This document shows, piece by piece, positions 53,861 through 62,985 of a stretch of 64,000 nucleotides of DNA. This stretch comes from CAWCFV01 sp963794995 (GTDB taxonomy: Bacteria; Actinomycetota; Actinomycetes; JACCUZ01). The position numbers and the translations under genes were made by a program. The notes beneath the pieces were generated by a model. That model had not been told where the DNA came from and searched no databases. It worked only from the letters and a program-made list of their open reading frames with translations. The stretch lies in contig CAWCFV010000002.1 of assembly GCA_963794995.1 (NCBI GenBank), forward strand, positions 1,798,001-1,862,000, written 5' to 3'. Positions within the stretch are counted from its first letter, which is position 1; the number at the start of each line of letters is the position of its first letter.

Positions 53861-54004
53861 CGCCCCACCGCGTCCGGACCCGTCCCGATTCGTCCCGGCC
53901 GAGCCGCTCGAACCGCGGAGGAGTTCTTCGTCGCTGTGTCAACCTGAGGGGCGATCAAACGACTCTCGGGCATGACGCAGTCCGTGCCGGAGGAGATGCT
54001 CTCC

Positions 54005-54547
54005 ATGGGTGAGCGGCGGGCCGGCAGCTGGCGCGAGACGTCAGCCCCGACACGGGACGTGCTCGTCGACGTGCTCTTCCGGCGGCACTACCCCGCCCTC
54101 CTGCGGCTGGCCGTCGTCATGCTGGGAGGAAGTCGTGAGGCCGCGGAGGACGTCGTCCAGGACGCCTTCGTGTCCCTGCACCGCCGTCGGTTGCTGCTGC
54201 GCGATCCGGAGGCCGCCGAGGCGTACCTCCGCTCCGCCGTGCTCAACCGCTCACGCTCGTGGGTACGGCGCCAGGTGACGCAACGGACGCCCCGACCGCT
54301 GATGCTCGTGCGCGAGCACCAGGAGAGCCCGGAGGACACGGTGATCGGCCATGCCGAGGCCGAGTCGTTGGTGACGGTCATGCGTACGTTGGCGCGGCGG
54401 CAGCGCGAGGTGCTGGCCTGCCGCTACGTCCTCGAGCTCTCCGTCGCCGAGACTGCCCAGCTGCTCGACATCAGCGAGGGGTCGGTCAAGGCCCACACCC
54501 ATCGGGGGTTGCAGGCCATGCAGCGACGGATCGAGGTGACCCGATGA
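54005..54547 (+). CDS. ECF-type RNA polymerase sigma factor
   Basis: 180 residues from ATG 54005 with GGAGGAG nine bases upstream; ATG 53972 is an alternative and could be leaderless. Sigma-2 (HYPALLRLAVVMLGGSREAAEDVVQDAFVSLHRR) and sigma-4 (LARRQREVLACRYVLELSVAETAQLLDISEGSVKAHTHRGL) regions are clear. Upstream TCAACC (53939-53944) with CGACTC 15 bases on is a possible autoregulated ECF promoter. Its TGA overlaps the ATG of the membrane partner gene. Confidence 0.88.
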   Translation: MGERRAGSWRETSAPTRDVLVDVLFRRHYPALLRLAVVMLGGSREAAEDVVQDAFVSLHRRRLLLRDPEAAEAYLRSAVLNRSRSWVRRQVTQRTPRPLMLVREHQESPEDTVIGHAEAESLVTVMRTLARRQREVLACRYVLELSVAETAQLLDISEGSVKAHTHRGLQAMQRRIEVTR

Positions 54548-55551
54548 GCAGCATCGAGGATCGGCTCGTCCGGGACATCGCGGCAGTCACCGGAGGTGTC
54601 GTCGTGACCGATTCGGACCTGCGGGCTGCGCGGGACGCAGTCCACGAACGCGTCGACGACCGGCGGCGGCGGAACCGCAGCCGCACACTCATCGGGGCAG
54701 CAGCGGTCGCCGTCCTCGTCGTCCTCCTGGGCGCTGCGGCGCTGCAGACGATCGGCGGTGAGGGCAGGACTGCACCACCGGCGAGTCCCGACCCCACGAC
54801 CACCGAGGACCCTCACGCCGACTTCCTCGTAGGGAGCGCGCCGACTCCCGAGCTGCTCCGAGGGATCTGGCGGCTCGACAACGGCGGGATACTGATGCGC
54901 TTCGCGCCACCGGACCTGGTCTCCTTCGACGACAGCGGCCGGCTCTTCGAAGGTCCCGCTGTCCAGGGCAGGTACGCGATCGACGGCGACCTGATCACGG
55001 TCACCGTCGATGGCGGCCCGGCCGGTTGCGGCGGCCAGCAGCTGGCCATGCGGGCGTCCCTGCCGGGGCCCGGCAGCATGCGGCTCGTCCACACCCAGCC
55101 CGGAACGGGGAACTGTGCTCAGAGGCAGGACGACACGTGGGTCATGGAGCAGGTGCTGCCGCCGGGCCCTGCCTTCACGGACCTGGCGCTGTCCAACGAG
55201 CCGGGTGCCGTCTGGACGCCGCTCGCCGACAAGGAGCGGCTTCACGGCTCCTGGTTCGCCGAGGGACGGGAATGGGTCCTGGAACTCGCCCCCAACGGTC
55301 AGTACCACCTGGCAGGCACCGCCGGCGAGCAGGTCGACTACGGCGCCTGGGAGCTGCGCGGTTCGCAGCTCACGCTCACCAGCTGGCCGGACTCGGTGCA
55401 GTGCGAGGCGTCCGACGAGCTCGTCCTGGGCGCCCTGGAGCAGTTCAACCTCGGCAGCACCGTGGTCCGGTCGACAGTCCGCAAGAACTCCTGCCGGGCA
55501 GCGTGGGCCGACGCGACCTGGATCCGGATTCCCGACGACAGCACCAGATGA
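54544..55551 (+). CDS. Single-pass membrane protein, putative anti-sigma partner
   Basis: 335 residues, ATG 54544 overlapping the sigma stop (ATGA). An N-terminal cytosolic part (RLVRDIAAVTGGVVVTDSDLRAARDAVHERVDDRRRR), one hydrophobic helix (about 47-69) and a large outer domain with three Cys pairs (CGG, NCA, CEAS) and repeated beta-strand patterns (ELLRGIWRLDNGGILMRFA, RLHGSWFAEGREWVLELA). The two repeats look like lipocalin/META-type beta domains. The coupling to the sigma gene is the main support for an anti-sigma role; no zinc anti-sigma motif is present. Confidence 0.7.
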   Translation: MSSIEDRLVRDIAAVTGGVVVTDSDLRAARDAVHERVDDRRRRNRSRTLIGAAAVAVLVVLLGAAALQTIGGEGRTAPPASPDPTTTEDPHADFLVGSAPTPELLRGIWRLDNGGILMRFAPPDLVSFDDSGRLFEGPAVQGRYAIDGDLITVTVDGGPAGCGGQQLAMRASLPGPGSMRLVHTQPGTGNCAQRQDDTWVMEQVLPPGPAFTDLALSNEPGAVWTPLADKERLHGSWFAEGREWVLELAPNGQYHLAGTAGEQVDYGAWELRGSQLTLTSWPDSVQCEASDELVLGALEQFNLGSTVVRSTVRKNSCRAAWADATWIRIPDDSTR

Positions 55552-55653
55552 CCCCTGAGGCGACGGGGTGACCCCGGTCGCCTGATCTCTTCGTACTCCG
55601 GTCTCCAGCCGGACCGGACCTGTCCTACACGTCCTCATGGAGGGGAGAAGACC

Positions 55654-56589
55654 ATGCGCATTCTCCGACCCGCAGGAGTAGTCATCCTGACTCTGCTCGT
55701 CGCCCCCGGAGTCGCGGTCGCCATGCCGAGCGACTTCGGTTCCTGGTCCGCGGCCACCCGGGTGGAGGCGACGGTGGGGACGCACCCGGACTTCAACGGC
55801 CCGGCCCTGGACGGCTGCCCGTTCATCTCGCGGGACGGCAAGACGTTCTACATGGCCTCCAACCGGGCCGGCGGGCTCGGCGGCATCGACATCTGGGTCT
55901 CGACACGGGAGCGCGTGAACGACCCGTGGGGCCCCCCGGTCAACGCCGGCGCCCCGGTCAACTCCGCCGACAACGACTTCTGTCCGACGATCTCCCGTGA
56001 CGGGCACCGCTTCTTCTTCGTCTCCAACCGGGCCGGCGGCTGCGGCGGCGACGACGTCTACACCACGCGGCGCAGGCCCGACGGGTGGGACCCGGTCCAG
56101 AACCTCGGCTGCAACTCCGCCGGCGGCCCGAACAGCGCCGCGAACGAGGCGAGCCCCTTCCCGCTGCCCGAACGCGACGCTGGTCCGACCCTCTACTTCT
56201 CGAGTACGCGCAGCGGCAGCTCCGACATCTACCTGAGCCGCTCCCACGGGGGCGACTTCGGCGAGGCGGAGGCCGTCAGCGAGCTCAACTCGGCTGCCGC
56301 TGAGGGTCACCCCAATGTTCGTCGCGACGGTCTCGAGATCTTCTTCTTCAGCAACCGGCCGGGGGCGGCGGGTAACGACATCTACGCGGCGACCCGTGCC
56401 AGCACCAGGGACCCGTGGTCCACACCGGTGAACCTCGGCCCGAACGTGAACTCCGGTGCCTCCGAGACCCGCCCGTCGCTGTCCTGGGACGGAACGACGC
56501 TCTACCTCGGTTCGACCCGCAGCGGTGGCGACGGCGACTCCGACCACTGGCTGACGACCCGCGAGCGGCTGGTCGGCGCAGCGCGCTGA
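55654..56589 (+). CDS. Secreted PD40/TolB-like beta-propeller protein
   Basis: 311 residues, ATG 55654 after GGAGGGGAGAAG. A Sec signal (ILRPAGVVILTLLVAPGVAVAM) is followed by repeated PD40 blades: CPFISRDGKTFYMASNRAGG, CPTISRDGHRFFFVSNRAGG, HPNVRRDGLEIFFFSNRPG and RPSLSWDGTTLYLGSTRSG, each ending near DIYxxxR or similar. Four to five blades can be seen. Several Cys suggest disulphides. Probably a surface or exported binding protein. It may belong to the ECF regulon, 102 bases downstream of the sigma partner gene. Confidence 0.85.
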   Translation: MRILRPAGVVILTLLVAPGVAVAMPSDFGSWSAATRVEATVGTHPDFNGPALDGCPFISRDGKTFYMASNRAGGLGGIDIWVSTRERVNDPWGPPVNAGAPVNSADNDFCPTISRDGHRFFFVSNRAGGCGGDDVYTTRRRPDGWDPVQNLGCNSAGGPNSAANEASPFPLPERDAGPTLYFSSTRSGSSDIYLSRSHGGDFGEAEAVSELNSAAAEGHPNVRRDGLEIFFFSNRPGAAGNDIYAATRASTRDPWSTPVNLGPNVNSGASETRPSLSWDGTTLYLGSTRSGGDGDSDHWLTTRERLVGAAR

Positions 56590-56617
56590 GTCACGCATCG
56601 GACGGCCGGGCTCTCCC

Positions 56618-57928
56618 CTAGCGGGCGGGGAGCAGCCCGGCGGCGACACCCGCGAGCTCGGCGGCTCCCACCGCGCCGGGCTCGCGCAGGTCGCGGGTGC
56701 CGAACTCGCCGTACTGCGCCTCCTTGACGGCCCGCACCATCGGGTTGTGCAGCCAGCCGCCGGCGACCACCACCGACCGGTGCGCACCGACCTCGGCGGC
56801 CATGCCCGCAAGGATGCGGTCGGCCAGCGCGCTGACGTCCTCCACGGCGACCCGCCAGATCAGTGCGGGCGTCGCCTCGTCGTCGACGTCGTGGACGGTC
56901 AGCCCGTGGTACGTCGCGGAGATCCGCATCGCCGAGCCGGACCGGTCGGTGGCCAGCGCCGCCCGGCCGAGCTCGATCCGGTCCGCAGGGGTGGGCGCGC
57001 CGACCATGGCGCCCACCCGCTCCAGCGAGATGCCGGTGGGCAGGCCCGCGAGCAGGCAGAGGTGGTCGGCCACCACGCCCCATCCCGTGGTGACGCCGAG
57101 CTGGGCCATCCGGTCGATCGACGCGGGGTCCAGAGGTGCGCGTACGGTGCGCAGCAGCGCCTCCGCGGTCCCCATCGAGTCCACCAGCGCCCCGTCGACC
57201 GCGGCGCCGAGGGCGAACGCGGCGGTCTGGTGGTCGTGGCCGGCCACGGTGAGCACCGCGCCGCGCAGCTCGTCGGGACCGTCGTCGCCCACCCACCCGA
57301 CCGGCTGACCGGCCGTGACGAGCTCGCCGAGCAGGGACGCGCCGGCCTCGACCAGGGCGAGCGCCTCGAGCCACGGCCGGCGACCGGCGACGTCGAACAG
57401 CCCGGTGCGGCTGACCAGCGAGAGCTCGCTGACCTGCTCGCCGCCGAGGGAGTGCACGGCCCACTCCGGCACGGAGAGGAACCGCACCGCGCGACGTGCC
57501 TCCGGGACGTGCCGGCGCAGCCAGAGCAGCTTCGGCAGGCTCGACACGGCGTCGATCGGGCGCCCGGCGGTGCGGCGGTAGGCCTCGTCCCCGAGCACGG
57601 CGCGCACCATGTCGGTGTCGCCGCGCGGGTCGTGCCACGCCAGAGCCGGAGCCAGCGGAGCCCCCCGCCGGTCGAGCAGCACCCCCGTCTCGGACATGCC
57701 GGTGACCCCGACTGCCGACGCCCGCCGGCCGGCCGCGCGCGCCGCCCCGGCGGCAGCCTCCGCGGTCGCGGCCGCGAGGGCCGTCGGGTCGACGTCGGCG
57801 AGGGCGCCCTGGTGGTGCCACGGGGTGACCACGGCGTGCTCGCCGAGCACCTGGAGGTCGTGGCCGGTCGCGACCGCCTTGACCCGGGTGGTGCCGATGT
57901 CGACCCCGACGAGGACACCGTCGGTCAT
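56618..57928 (-). CDS. FGGY-family carbohydrate kinase
   Basis: 436 residues from ATG 57926-57928, overlapping the cupin gene stop (ATGA). FGGY features: GVDIGTTRVKAVA phosphate loop at the N-terminus, GMSETGVLLD, the catalytic Asp of VAGHDHQTAAFALG and SVVVAGGWLHNPMV near the end. It is shorter than xylulokinase. It phosphorylates a ketose, polyol or similar; the substrate is unknown. Third gene (3' end) of a three-gene minus-strand operon. Confidence 0.87.
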   Translation of the reverse strand: MTDGVLVGVDIGTTRVKAVATGHDLQVLGEHAVVTPWHHQGALADVDPTALAAATAEAAAGAARAAGRRASAVGVTGMSETGVLLDRRGAPLAPALAWHDPRGDTDMVRAVLGDEAYRRTAGRPIDAVSSLPKLLWLRRHVPEARRAVRFLSVPEWAVHSLGGEQVSELSLVSRTGLFDVAGRRPWLEALALVEAGASLLGELVTAGQPVGWVGDDGPDELRGAVLTVAGHDHQTAAFALGAAVDGALVDSMGTAEALLRTVRAPLDPASIDRMAQLGVTTGWGVVADHLCLLAGLPTGISLERVGAMVGAPTPADRIELGRAALATDRSGSAMRISATYHGLTVHDVDDEATPALIWRVAVEDVSALADRILAGMAAEVGAHRSVVVAGGWLHNPMVRAVKEAQYGEFGTRDLREPGAVGAAELAGVAAGLLPAR

Positions 57929-58953
57929 GCGCCACCCGCGGCGGAGCGGGGGCTCGGTGGCCGGCAGGCCACCAGGTCCGCTCCCTGGACCCGCCAGCGG
58001 CCGGCCGCCCAGGGGACGACGAACGCGTCGCCCCGGGACACCTCCACCTCGCCGGCCCGCTCGGTCGACACCCGGCCGGCACCGGACAGCACCAGGCTCA
58101 CGGCGAAGCCCGCCTCGACCTCGCCCTCGCCGGGCAGCAGGTCGGCGCGGAACCAGCCGTCGGCGCGACGGCTCAGCAGGCTGCGCATCTCGCCCCCCGA
58201 GAGTCCGGAGTCGCGGACCAGGTCGCGGCGCTCCTCCTCGGGCAGCGGGTCGAGCCGGAGGGCGTCCAGGACGGTCGGGAAGCCGAGCCCCAGGTGGCCG
58301 TCCCGCTCGCCGTCGACGGCGAAGCCGTCCCACTCGAGCAGCGCCGAGAGGTCGGTCGGCTCCTGCAGCTCCAGCACGAGGATGCCCGCGTCGACCGAGT
58401 GCGGGACGCCGGCCGGGACCAGGACGCCCTCGCCGGCCCGCACCTCCCGCCGGTGCAGCGCAGCGAGCAGGGCGGCGCTGTCCCGGCGGCTGACGAGATC
58501 CTGCACGTGGTCCTTGGTCATCGGCTCGCGGAAACCCAGGCCGACACCGGCTCCCTCGGGGGCCTCCAGCACGATCCAGGCCTCGGTCTTGCCGTGGTCG
58601 AGACCGAGGTGCCGGCGCGCGAACGCCCGGTCCGGGTGGAAGTGCACCGGCAGCCGCTGGTCCGGGTCGAGCAGCTTGGTCAGCAGCTCGGTGCTCTCGC
58701 CGAAGGCGGCCAGGTGCTCGGGGCCCAGCCACTCCCACGGGTCGGCGGCCACGGCGTCGCGCAGGTAGCGGCCGTCGGGCAGCAGCGAGAGGCCGGAGGT
58801 CTCCTCACCGAAGCGGGTCACCGTCGCGCCGAGCCACTCCTCCGGCCGCATGGGTCCGCCCGGTCCGCCCCGCAGCGCCGCGATCCGGTCGCCGCCGCGG
58901 TAGAAGTGCGGGAACTGGTTGGGCGGCAGCAGTACGGGTGCCCAGCGGCTCAT
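57925..58953 (-). CDS. Class I phosphomannose-isomerase-like cupin protein
   Basis: 342 residues from ATG 58951-58953. Type I PMI features: LTKLLDPDQRLPVHFHPDRAFA (zinc His pair), KTEAWIVLEAPEGAGVGLGF (Lys-Thr-Glu) and VPAGVPHSVDAGILVLELQEPTD. The catalytic zinc site is present, but the protein is shorter than ManA (about 390) and its context lacks mannose genes, so an aldose-ketose isomerase for another phosphorylated sugar is likely. Overlaps both neighbours by four bases, implying coupled translation. Confidence 0.82.
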   Translation of the reverse strand: MSRWAPVLLPPNQFPHFYRGGDRIAALRGGPGGPMRPEEWLGATVTRFGEETSGLSLLPDGRYLRDAVAADPWEWLGPEHLAAFGESTELLTKLLDPDQRLPVHFHPDRAFARRHLGLDHGKTEAWIVLEAPEGAGVGLGFREPMTKDHVQDLVSRRDSAALLAALHRREVRAGEGVLVPAGVPHSVDAGILVLELQEPTDLSALLEWDGFAVDGERDGHLGLGFPTVLDALRLDPLPEEERRDLVRDSGLSGGEMRSLLSRRADGWFRADLLPGEGEVEAGFAVSLVLSGAGRVSTERAGEVEVSRGDAFVVPWAAGRWRVQGADLVACRPPSPRSAAGGA

Positions 58954-59933
58954 GACCTCACCTCGTCGTCCGACGACATCTCCACGGACTCGACCAGCGC
59001 CGCGACAGCGGCAGCGTCGACCGCGGCGGGGCCCAGGCGGGACACGCTGTCGGTGCCGCTGGCGACGCCGTACCGGACGGCCGAGGACATCGCCTCACCG
59101 CGCTCCAGCGCCACCGCGACCCCCGCGGCCAGCGCGTCACCGGCACCCACCGCGTTGACGGTCTCGACGACCGGTGCGCTGTACCAGCACGACCCGGCCG
59201 CTGTGTGCAGGGCCGCCCCCCGCCGTCCCCCGCTCACCAACGCTGCTCCGGCACCGGAGGCCACGAGCGCCTCCGCGGCCGCGAGGCAGCGGCCGGGCAC
59301 GTCCGCCCCGGACTCGTCCACGGCCTCGACCGCACACGGACCGCCCCCCGGTCGCAGCACCGCTTCCGCCTCGGCCAGGTTCGGCTTCACGAGGGCCGGA
59401 CCCGCGCCGAGTGCGGCGGCGAGCACCGCTCCCCCCGCGTCGACGACGGTGTCGGCGCCGCGCTCCCGGCCGATCCCGACCAGCCGCGCGTAGAAGTCGG
59501 CCGGCGCGCCGGGCGGCAGGCTCCCCGACGCGACCACGACGGCGGGCCGGTGCTCGGCCAGGGCCTCGACGTAGGCCGAGAGGAGGGCCGCGACCGCGTC
59601 CTCGCCGAAGCCGGGACCGGGCTCGTTCACCACGGTGGTGCGGCCGTCGTCCTCCAGCAGCAGCGTGGCCGCGCGCAGCTCGCCGTGGGTGCGGACGGGA
59701 ACCACCGGCAGCCCGGCGGCCGCGAGCTCCTCGGCGAGGCGCGCGCCCAGGTGACCGGGGCAGTTGGCCAGCAGCACCGGGCGGCCGCCGAGCGCGAGCG
59801 CCGCCCTCGCGACGTTCACCGGCTTGCCACCCGGGGCGGTGACCACCTCGCGGGCCCGGAGCACCGCGCCGGGCTCGAGCCGGGGCAGCCGCAGGATGCG
59901 GTCCTCGGTGAGGTTGGTGCCGACCACGAGCAC
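58950..59933 (-). CDS. PfkB-family sugar (phosphate) kinase, 1-phosphofructokinase/tagatose-6-phosphate-kinase-like
   Basis: 327 residues from GTG 59931-59933 with GAGGGGCG upstream. TEDRILRLPRLEPGAVLRA, the GGKPVNVARAALALGG site, FruK/LacC-like VVASGSLPPGAPADFYARL and the catalytic NAVGAGDALAAGVAVAL. First gene of the operon with the cupin isomerase and FGGY kinase. It likely makes a bisphosphate for the class I aldolase encoded divergently at 60039. Confidence 0.87.
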   Translation of the reverse strand: MLVVGTNLTEDRILRLPRLEPGAVLRAREVVTAPGGKPVNVARAALALGGRPVLLANCPGHLGARLAEELAAAGLPVVPVRTHGELRAATLLLEDDGRTTVVNEPGPGFGEDAVAALLSAYVEALAEHRPAVVVASGSLPPGAPADFYARLVGIGRERGADTVVDAGGAVLAAALGAGPALVKPNLAEAEAVLRPGGGPCAVEAVDESGADVPGRCLAAAEALVASGAGAALVSGGRRGAALHTAAGSCWYSAPVVETVNAVGAGDALAAGVAVALERGEAMSSAVRYGVASGTDSVSRLGPAAVDAAAVAALVESVEMSSDDEVRS

Positions 59934-60038
59934 AGCCAGCGCCCCTCACGACCTCGTCCGTCCGCCTGCCGTCCGCGCGGAACGCTAGGCGCGCGCCGTA
60001 GCCTGCGTCAACGCACCTGCCCGACGCCAGGAGGTCCC

Positions 60039-60878
60039 GTGTCCGACGTGCAGATCCGGATGTCCCGGCTGTTCGACCACCGGTCGGGGCGCTGCTTCGA
60101 CGTCGCCGTCGACCACGGCTTCTTCGGCGAGGCGTCGTTCCTCGCCGGCATCGAGGACCTGGGTGCCGCCGTGCGGGTCCTCGCCGAGGCCGGCCCGGAC
60201 GCGATCCAGCTCACCCAGGGGCAGGCCCGGCTGCTGCAGGAGCTGCCCGACCGGCGGCGACCCGCGCTGGTCCTGCGCACCGACGTCGCCAACGTCTACG
60301 GACCGACGCTGCCGGACCGGCTGTTCAGCCGGCTCATCCCGGAGCCGGCGCTGACCGGCGTGCGCCTGGACGCCGCCTGCGTGGTCGTGAACCTCTTCGA
60401 CCTGCCCGGACGTCCCGAGGTGAGCGAGGCGTGCCTGGCCAACGTGCTGACCGCGAAGGCCGACTGCGAGCGCTACGGCATGCCGCTCATGGTGGAGCCG
60501 CTGGTGATGAAGGACGCCAACACCGGCGGGTACACGTCCGACGGCACCACCGCGAAGGTCGTCCCGCTGGTCCGCCAGGCGGTCGAGCTCGGCGCGGACA
60601 TCATCAAGGCCGACCCGACCGACGACGTCGCCGACTACCACCAGGTCGTCCAGGCGGCCGGGCGGGTGCCGGTGCTGGTCCGCGGCGGCGGGCGGGTCGA
60701 CGACGACGAGCTGCTGCGCCGCACGGCCGCCGTCCTCGAGCAAGGGGCGGCCGGGATCGTCTACGGGCGCAACGTGATCCAGCACGCCGACCCGACCGGC
60801 CTGGTGCGCGCGCTGATGGCGATGCTGCACGACGGCGCTACGGTCGAGTCCGCCTCCGCGATGCTCGCGGGTCGATGA
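60039..60878 (+). CDS. Class I aldolase of FbaB/LsrF (DeoC/LacD) type
   Basis: 279 residues, GTG 60039 with AGGAGG eight bases upstream. DVAVDHGFFGE and LTQGQARLLQELPDRRRPALVLRTD early, then GMPLMVEPLV and the Schiff-base region ADIIKADPTDDV with Lys, ending GIVYGRNVIQHADP. FbaB/LsrF-type aldolases cleave fructose-1,6-bisphosphate-like or autoinducer-2-phosphate-like substrates. Divergent from the PfkB gene (105 bases between starts), which suggests a joint regulon. Its TGA overlaps the next start (ATGA). Confidence 0.87.
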   Translation: MSDVQIRMSRLFDHRSGRCFDVAVDHGFFGEASFLAGIEDLGAAVRVLAEAGPDAIQLTQGQARLLQELPDRRRPALVLRTDVANVYGPTLPDRLFSRLIPEPALTGVRLDAACVVVNLFDLPGRPEVSEACLANVLTAKADCERYGMPLMVEPLVMKDANTGGYTSDGTTAKVVPLVRQAVELGADIIKADPTDDVADYHQVVQAAGRVPVLVRGGGRVDDDELLRRTAAVLEQGAAGIVYGRNVIQHADPTGLVRALMAMLHDGATVESASAMLAGR

Positions 60879-62008
60879 GCGCCCCGGTCCGCATCGGGGT
60901 CGTCGGTGGCGGCCTGATGGGCCGGGAGCTGCTGGTCCTCACCCGCCGGTGGGACGCGCTGGTGGACCACCCGGCCCGGCCGGAGGTCGTCGCGATGGCC
61001 GACCCCGCTCCCGCCGTGCAGCAGTGGTGGCGCGAGGCGGGGGTGGCCACGGTCACCGACGACTACCGCCGGCTGCTCGACGACCCCGACATCGACGTCC
61101 TGTACCTCGCCGTGCCGCACGACCTGCACGAGACGCTCTACCTCGACGCGGTCGCGGCCGGGAAGGACTTCCTCGGCGAGAAGCCCTTCGGCATCGACCT
61201 GCCGGCGGCGCAGCGGATCGTGTCGGCGGTCTCCGCGTCGTCGGTGTTCGTCCGCGTCTCCAGCGAGCTGCCGTTCTTCCCCGGGGCCCAGCGCGCGGTC
61301 GAGCTCGTGCGTTCCGGCCTGCTCGGCGAGGTTCTCGAGGTGCGGTCGGGGCTGCTGCACTCGTCCGACCTGGACCGGGACAAGCCGATCAACTGGAAGC
61401 GCCGCGCCGCGACCTGTGGCGAGATCGGGGTCATGGGCGACCTCGGCATGCACGCCGCGCACCTGCCGCTGCGGCTCGGCTGGGAGCCGGCGACGGTCTA
61501 CGCGATGCTCGACGACGTGGTGCGCACCCGGCCGGGCCCGGACGGCGACCCGGTCCCGTGTGACACGTTCGACAACGCCGTGCTGGCACTGACGGTGCCT
61601 GCTGCGGAGCGCCGGTTCCCGATGCTCTGGGAGACCAAGCGGATCGCGCCGGGACAGCGCAACACCTGGTTCTTCGAGGCGCTCGGCATGGACGGCGGCG
61701 TGCGCTTCTCGACCCGCAGCCCGCAGGTTTTGCACCGGTTCGGGGTCGTCGACGGCGAGCAGGCCTGGTCGGAGGTGCAGCCGGGGCACTCGAGCGTCTG
61801 GCCGACGGTGACCGGCGCGATCTTCGAGTTCGGCCTGCCCGACGCGCTGCTTCAGATGTGGGCGGCGTACCTGGCCGAGCGGGCCGGCGACCTCGGCGAC
61901 CGGTTCGGCACGGCGACTCCCGAGGAGGCGCTGGTGTCGCACCGGGTGTTCGACGCCGCCCTGCGCTCGCACGGCTCCGGCAGCGCCGTGGTCCTCGGAC
62001 GGGACTGA
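60875..62008 (+). CDS. Gfo/Idh/MocA-family dehydrogenase
   Basis: 377 residues, ATG 60875 overlapping the aldolase stop. GVVGGGLMGRELLVLT nucleotide fold, GEKPFGIDLPAAQRIV, a His-containing substrate region VMGDLGMHAAHLPLRLGW (Asp-x-x-x-His) and a long C-terminal domain (HRFGVVDGEQAWSEVQ). It is the fourth such dehydrogenase in the window. Coupled to the aldolase, it probably oxidises the sugar before phosphorylation and cleavage. The exact substrate is unassigned. Confidence 0.85.
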   Translation: MSAPVRIGVVGGGLMGRELLVLTRRWDALVDHPARPEVVAMADPAPAVQQWWREAGVATVTDDYRRLLDDPDIDVLYLAVPHDLHETLYLDAVAAGKDFLGEKPFGIDLPAAQRIVSAVSASSVFVRVSSELPFFPGAQRAVELVRSGLLGEVLEVRSGLLHSSDLDRDKPINWKRRAATCGEIGVMGDLGMHAAHLPLRLGWEPATVYAMLDDVVRTRPGPDGDPVPCDTFDNAVLALTVPAAERRFPMLWETKRIAPGQRNTWFFEALGMDGGVRFSTRSPQVLHRFGVVDGEQAWSEVQPGHSSVWPTVTGAIFEFGLPDALLQMWAAYLAERAGDLGDRFGTATPEEALVSHRVFDAALRSHGSGSAVVLGRD

Positions 62009-62013
62009 GCCGG

Positions 62014-62949
62014 TCAGCCGGTGAGGACTGCGTCGACCTCGTCCCGGAACGGGACGGCGGGAACCGCGCCGGCGCGCTGCACGCACAGGCCCGCCGCCGT
62101 GGTGGCGCGCGCCAGTGCTGCCGGCAGCGCGACGCCGTCGGCCAGGGCCGCGGCCAGGTAGCCGGCGAAGGTGTCCCCGGCGCCGGTGGTGTCGGTGACC
62201 GGGACCTGCCGGCCGGGCTCGTGGTGGCGCGCGCCGGACCGGTCGCCGTAGAGCGCGCCGCGCGGACCGAGGGTCACGACGACCGCCGGCACCCGGTCGA
62301 GCAGCGCGCCGAGGTACGCCTCGACCTGCGCGAGCACGTCGTCGGCCCCGGTCACGGCCCGCGTCACGTCGCCGGCCAGCGCGGCGGCCTCGCCCTCGTT
62401 GACGACCAGCAGGTCGACGCAGTCGGTGAGCACAGGGTCGAGAGCGGCCTCCGGGGCCGCGTTGAGCACCACCCGGACCCCTGCGTCCCGCGCGGCCCGG
62501 GCCGCCTCGGCGACCGTGGGCAGCGGGACCTCGAGCTGCATGAGCAGCACCTCCGCGGCACCGATCGCCGCGGCCTCGTCGGGCCGCAGGGCCACGAGGT
62601 CGGCGTTGGCCCCGGCCGCGACGACGATCGCGTTCTCCCCGTCGGGGTCGACCATCACCACCGCGAGCCCGGTGCTCGCCCCCGTCGTCCGGACCAGCGC
62701 CTCGATGCCCGCGTCCGCCAGGACCTGCCGCAGCGTGGCGCCGTCGGGGTCGGCACCGACGGCCCCGACGAAACGGGTACGCGCACCGGCGCGGGCCGAG
62801 GCCACCGCCTGGTTGAGGCCCTTGCCGCCCGGACCGCCGTCGCGTCCGGTAGCGAGCAGGGTCTGTCCCGGGGCGGGCAGCGCGCCGACGGCGAGCACGA
62901 GGTCGACGTTCGCGCTGCCGAGCACGGTGACTCCGGACCGACCGGTCAT
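62014..62949 (-). CDS. rbsK: Ribokinase (PfkB family)
   Basis: 311 residues from ATG 62947-62949; GTG 62956-62958 is three codons earlier. Ribokinase blocks: SANVDLVLAVGALPAPGQTLLA, GGPGGKGLNQAVASARAGA, VMVDPDGENAIVVAAGAN and the catalytic DTTGAGDTFAGYLAAAL. It phosphorylates ribose or a similar pentose. Its end faces the dehydrogenase gene (5 bases between stops), and it is not co-transcribed with it. The specific sugar is not proven. Confidence 0.85.
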   Translation of the reverse strand: MTGRSGVTVLGSANVDLVLAVGALPAPGQTLLATGRDGGPGGKGLNQAVASARAGARTRFVGAVGADPDGATLRQVLADAGIEALVRTTGASTGLAVVMVDPDGENAIVVAAGANADLVALRPDEAAAIGAAEVLLMQLEVPLPTVAEAARAARDAGVRVVLNAAPEAALDPVLTDCVDLLVVNEGEAAALAGDVTRAVTGADDVLAQVEAYLGALLDRVPAVVVTLGPRGALYGDRSGARHHEPGRQVPVTDTTGAGDTFAGYLAAALADGVALPAALARATTAAGLCVQRAGAVPAVPFRDEVDAVLTG

Positions 62950-62985
62950 GCCCCGCACGCTACGGCGTGCCGGCCCGGCCGCGGG

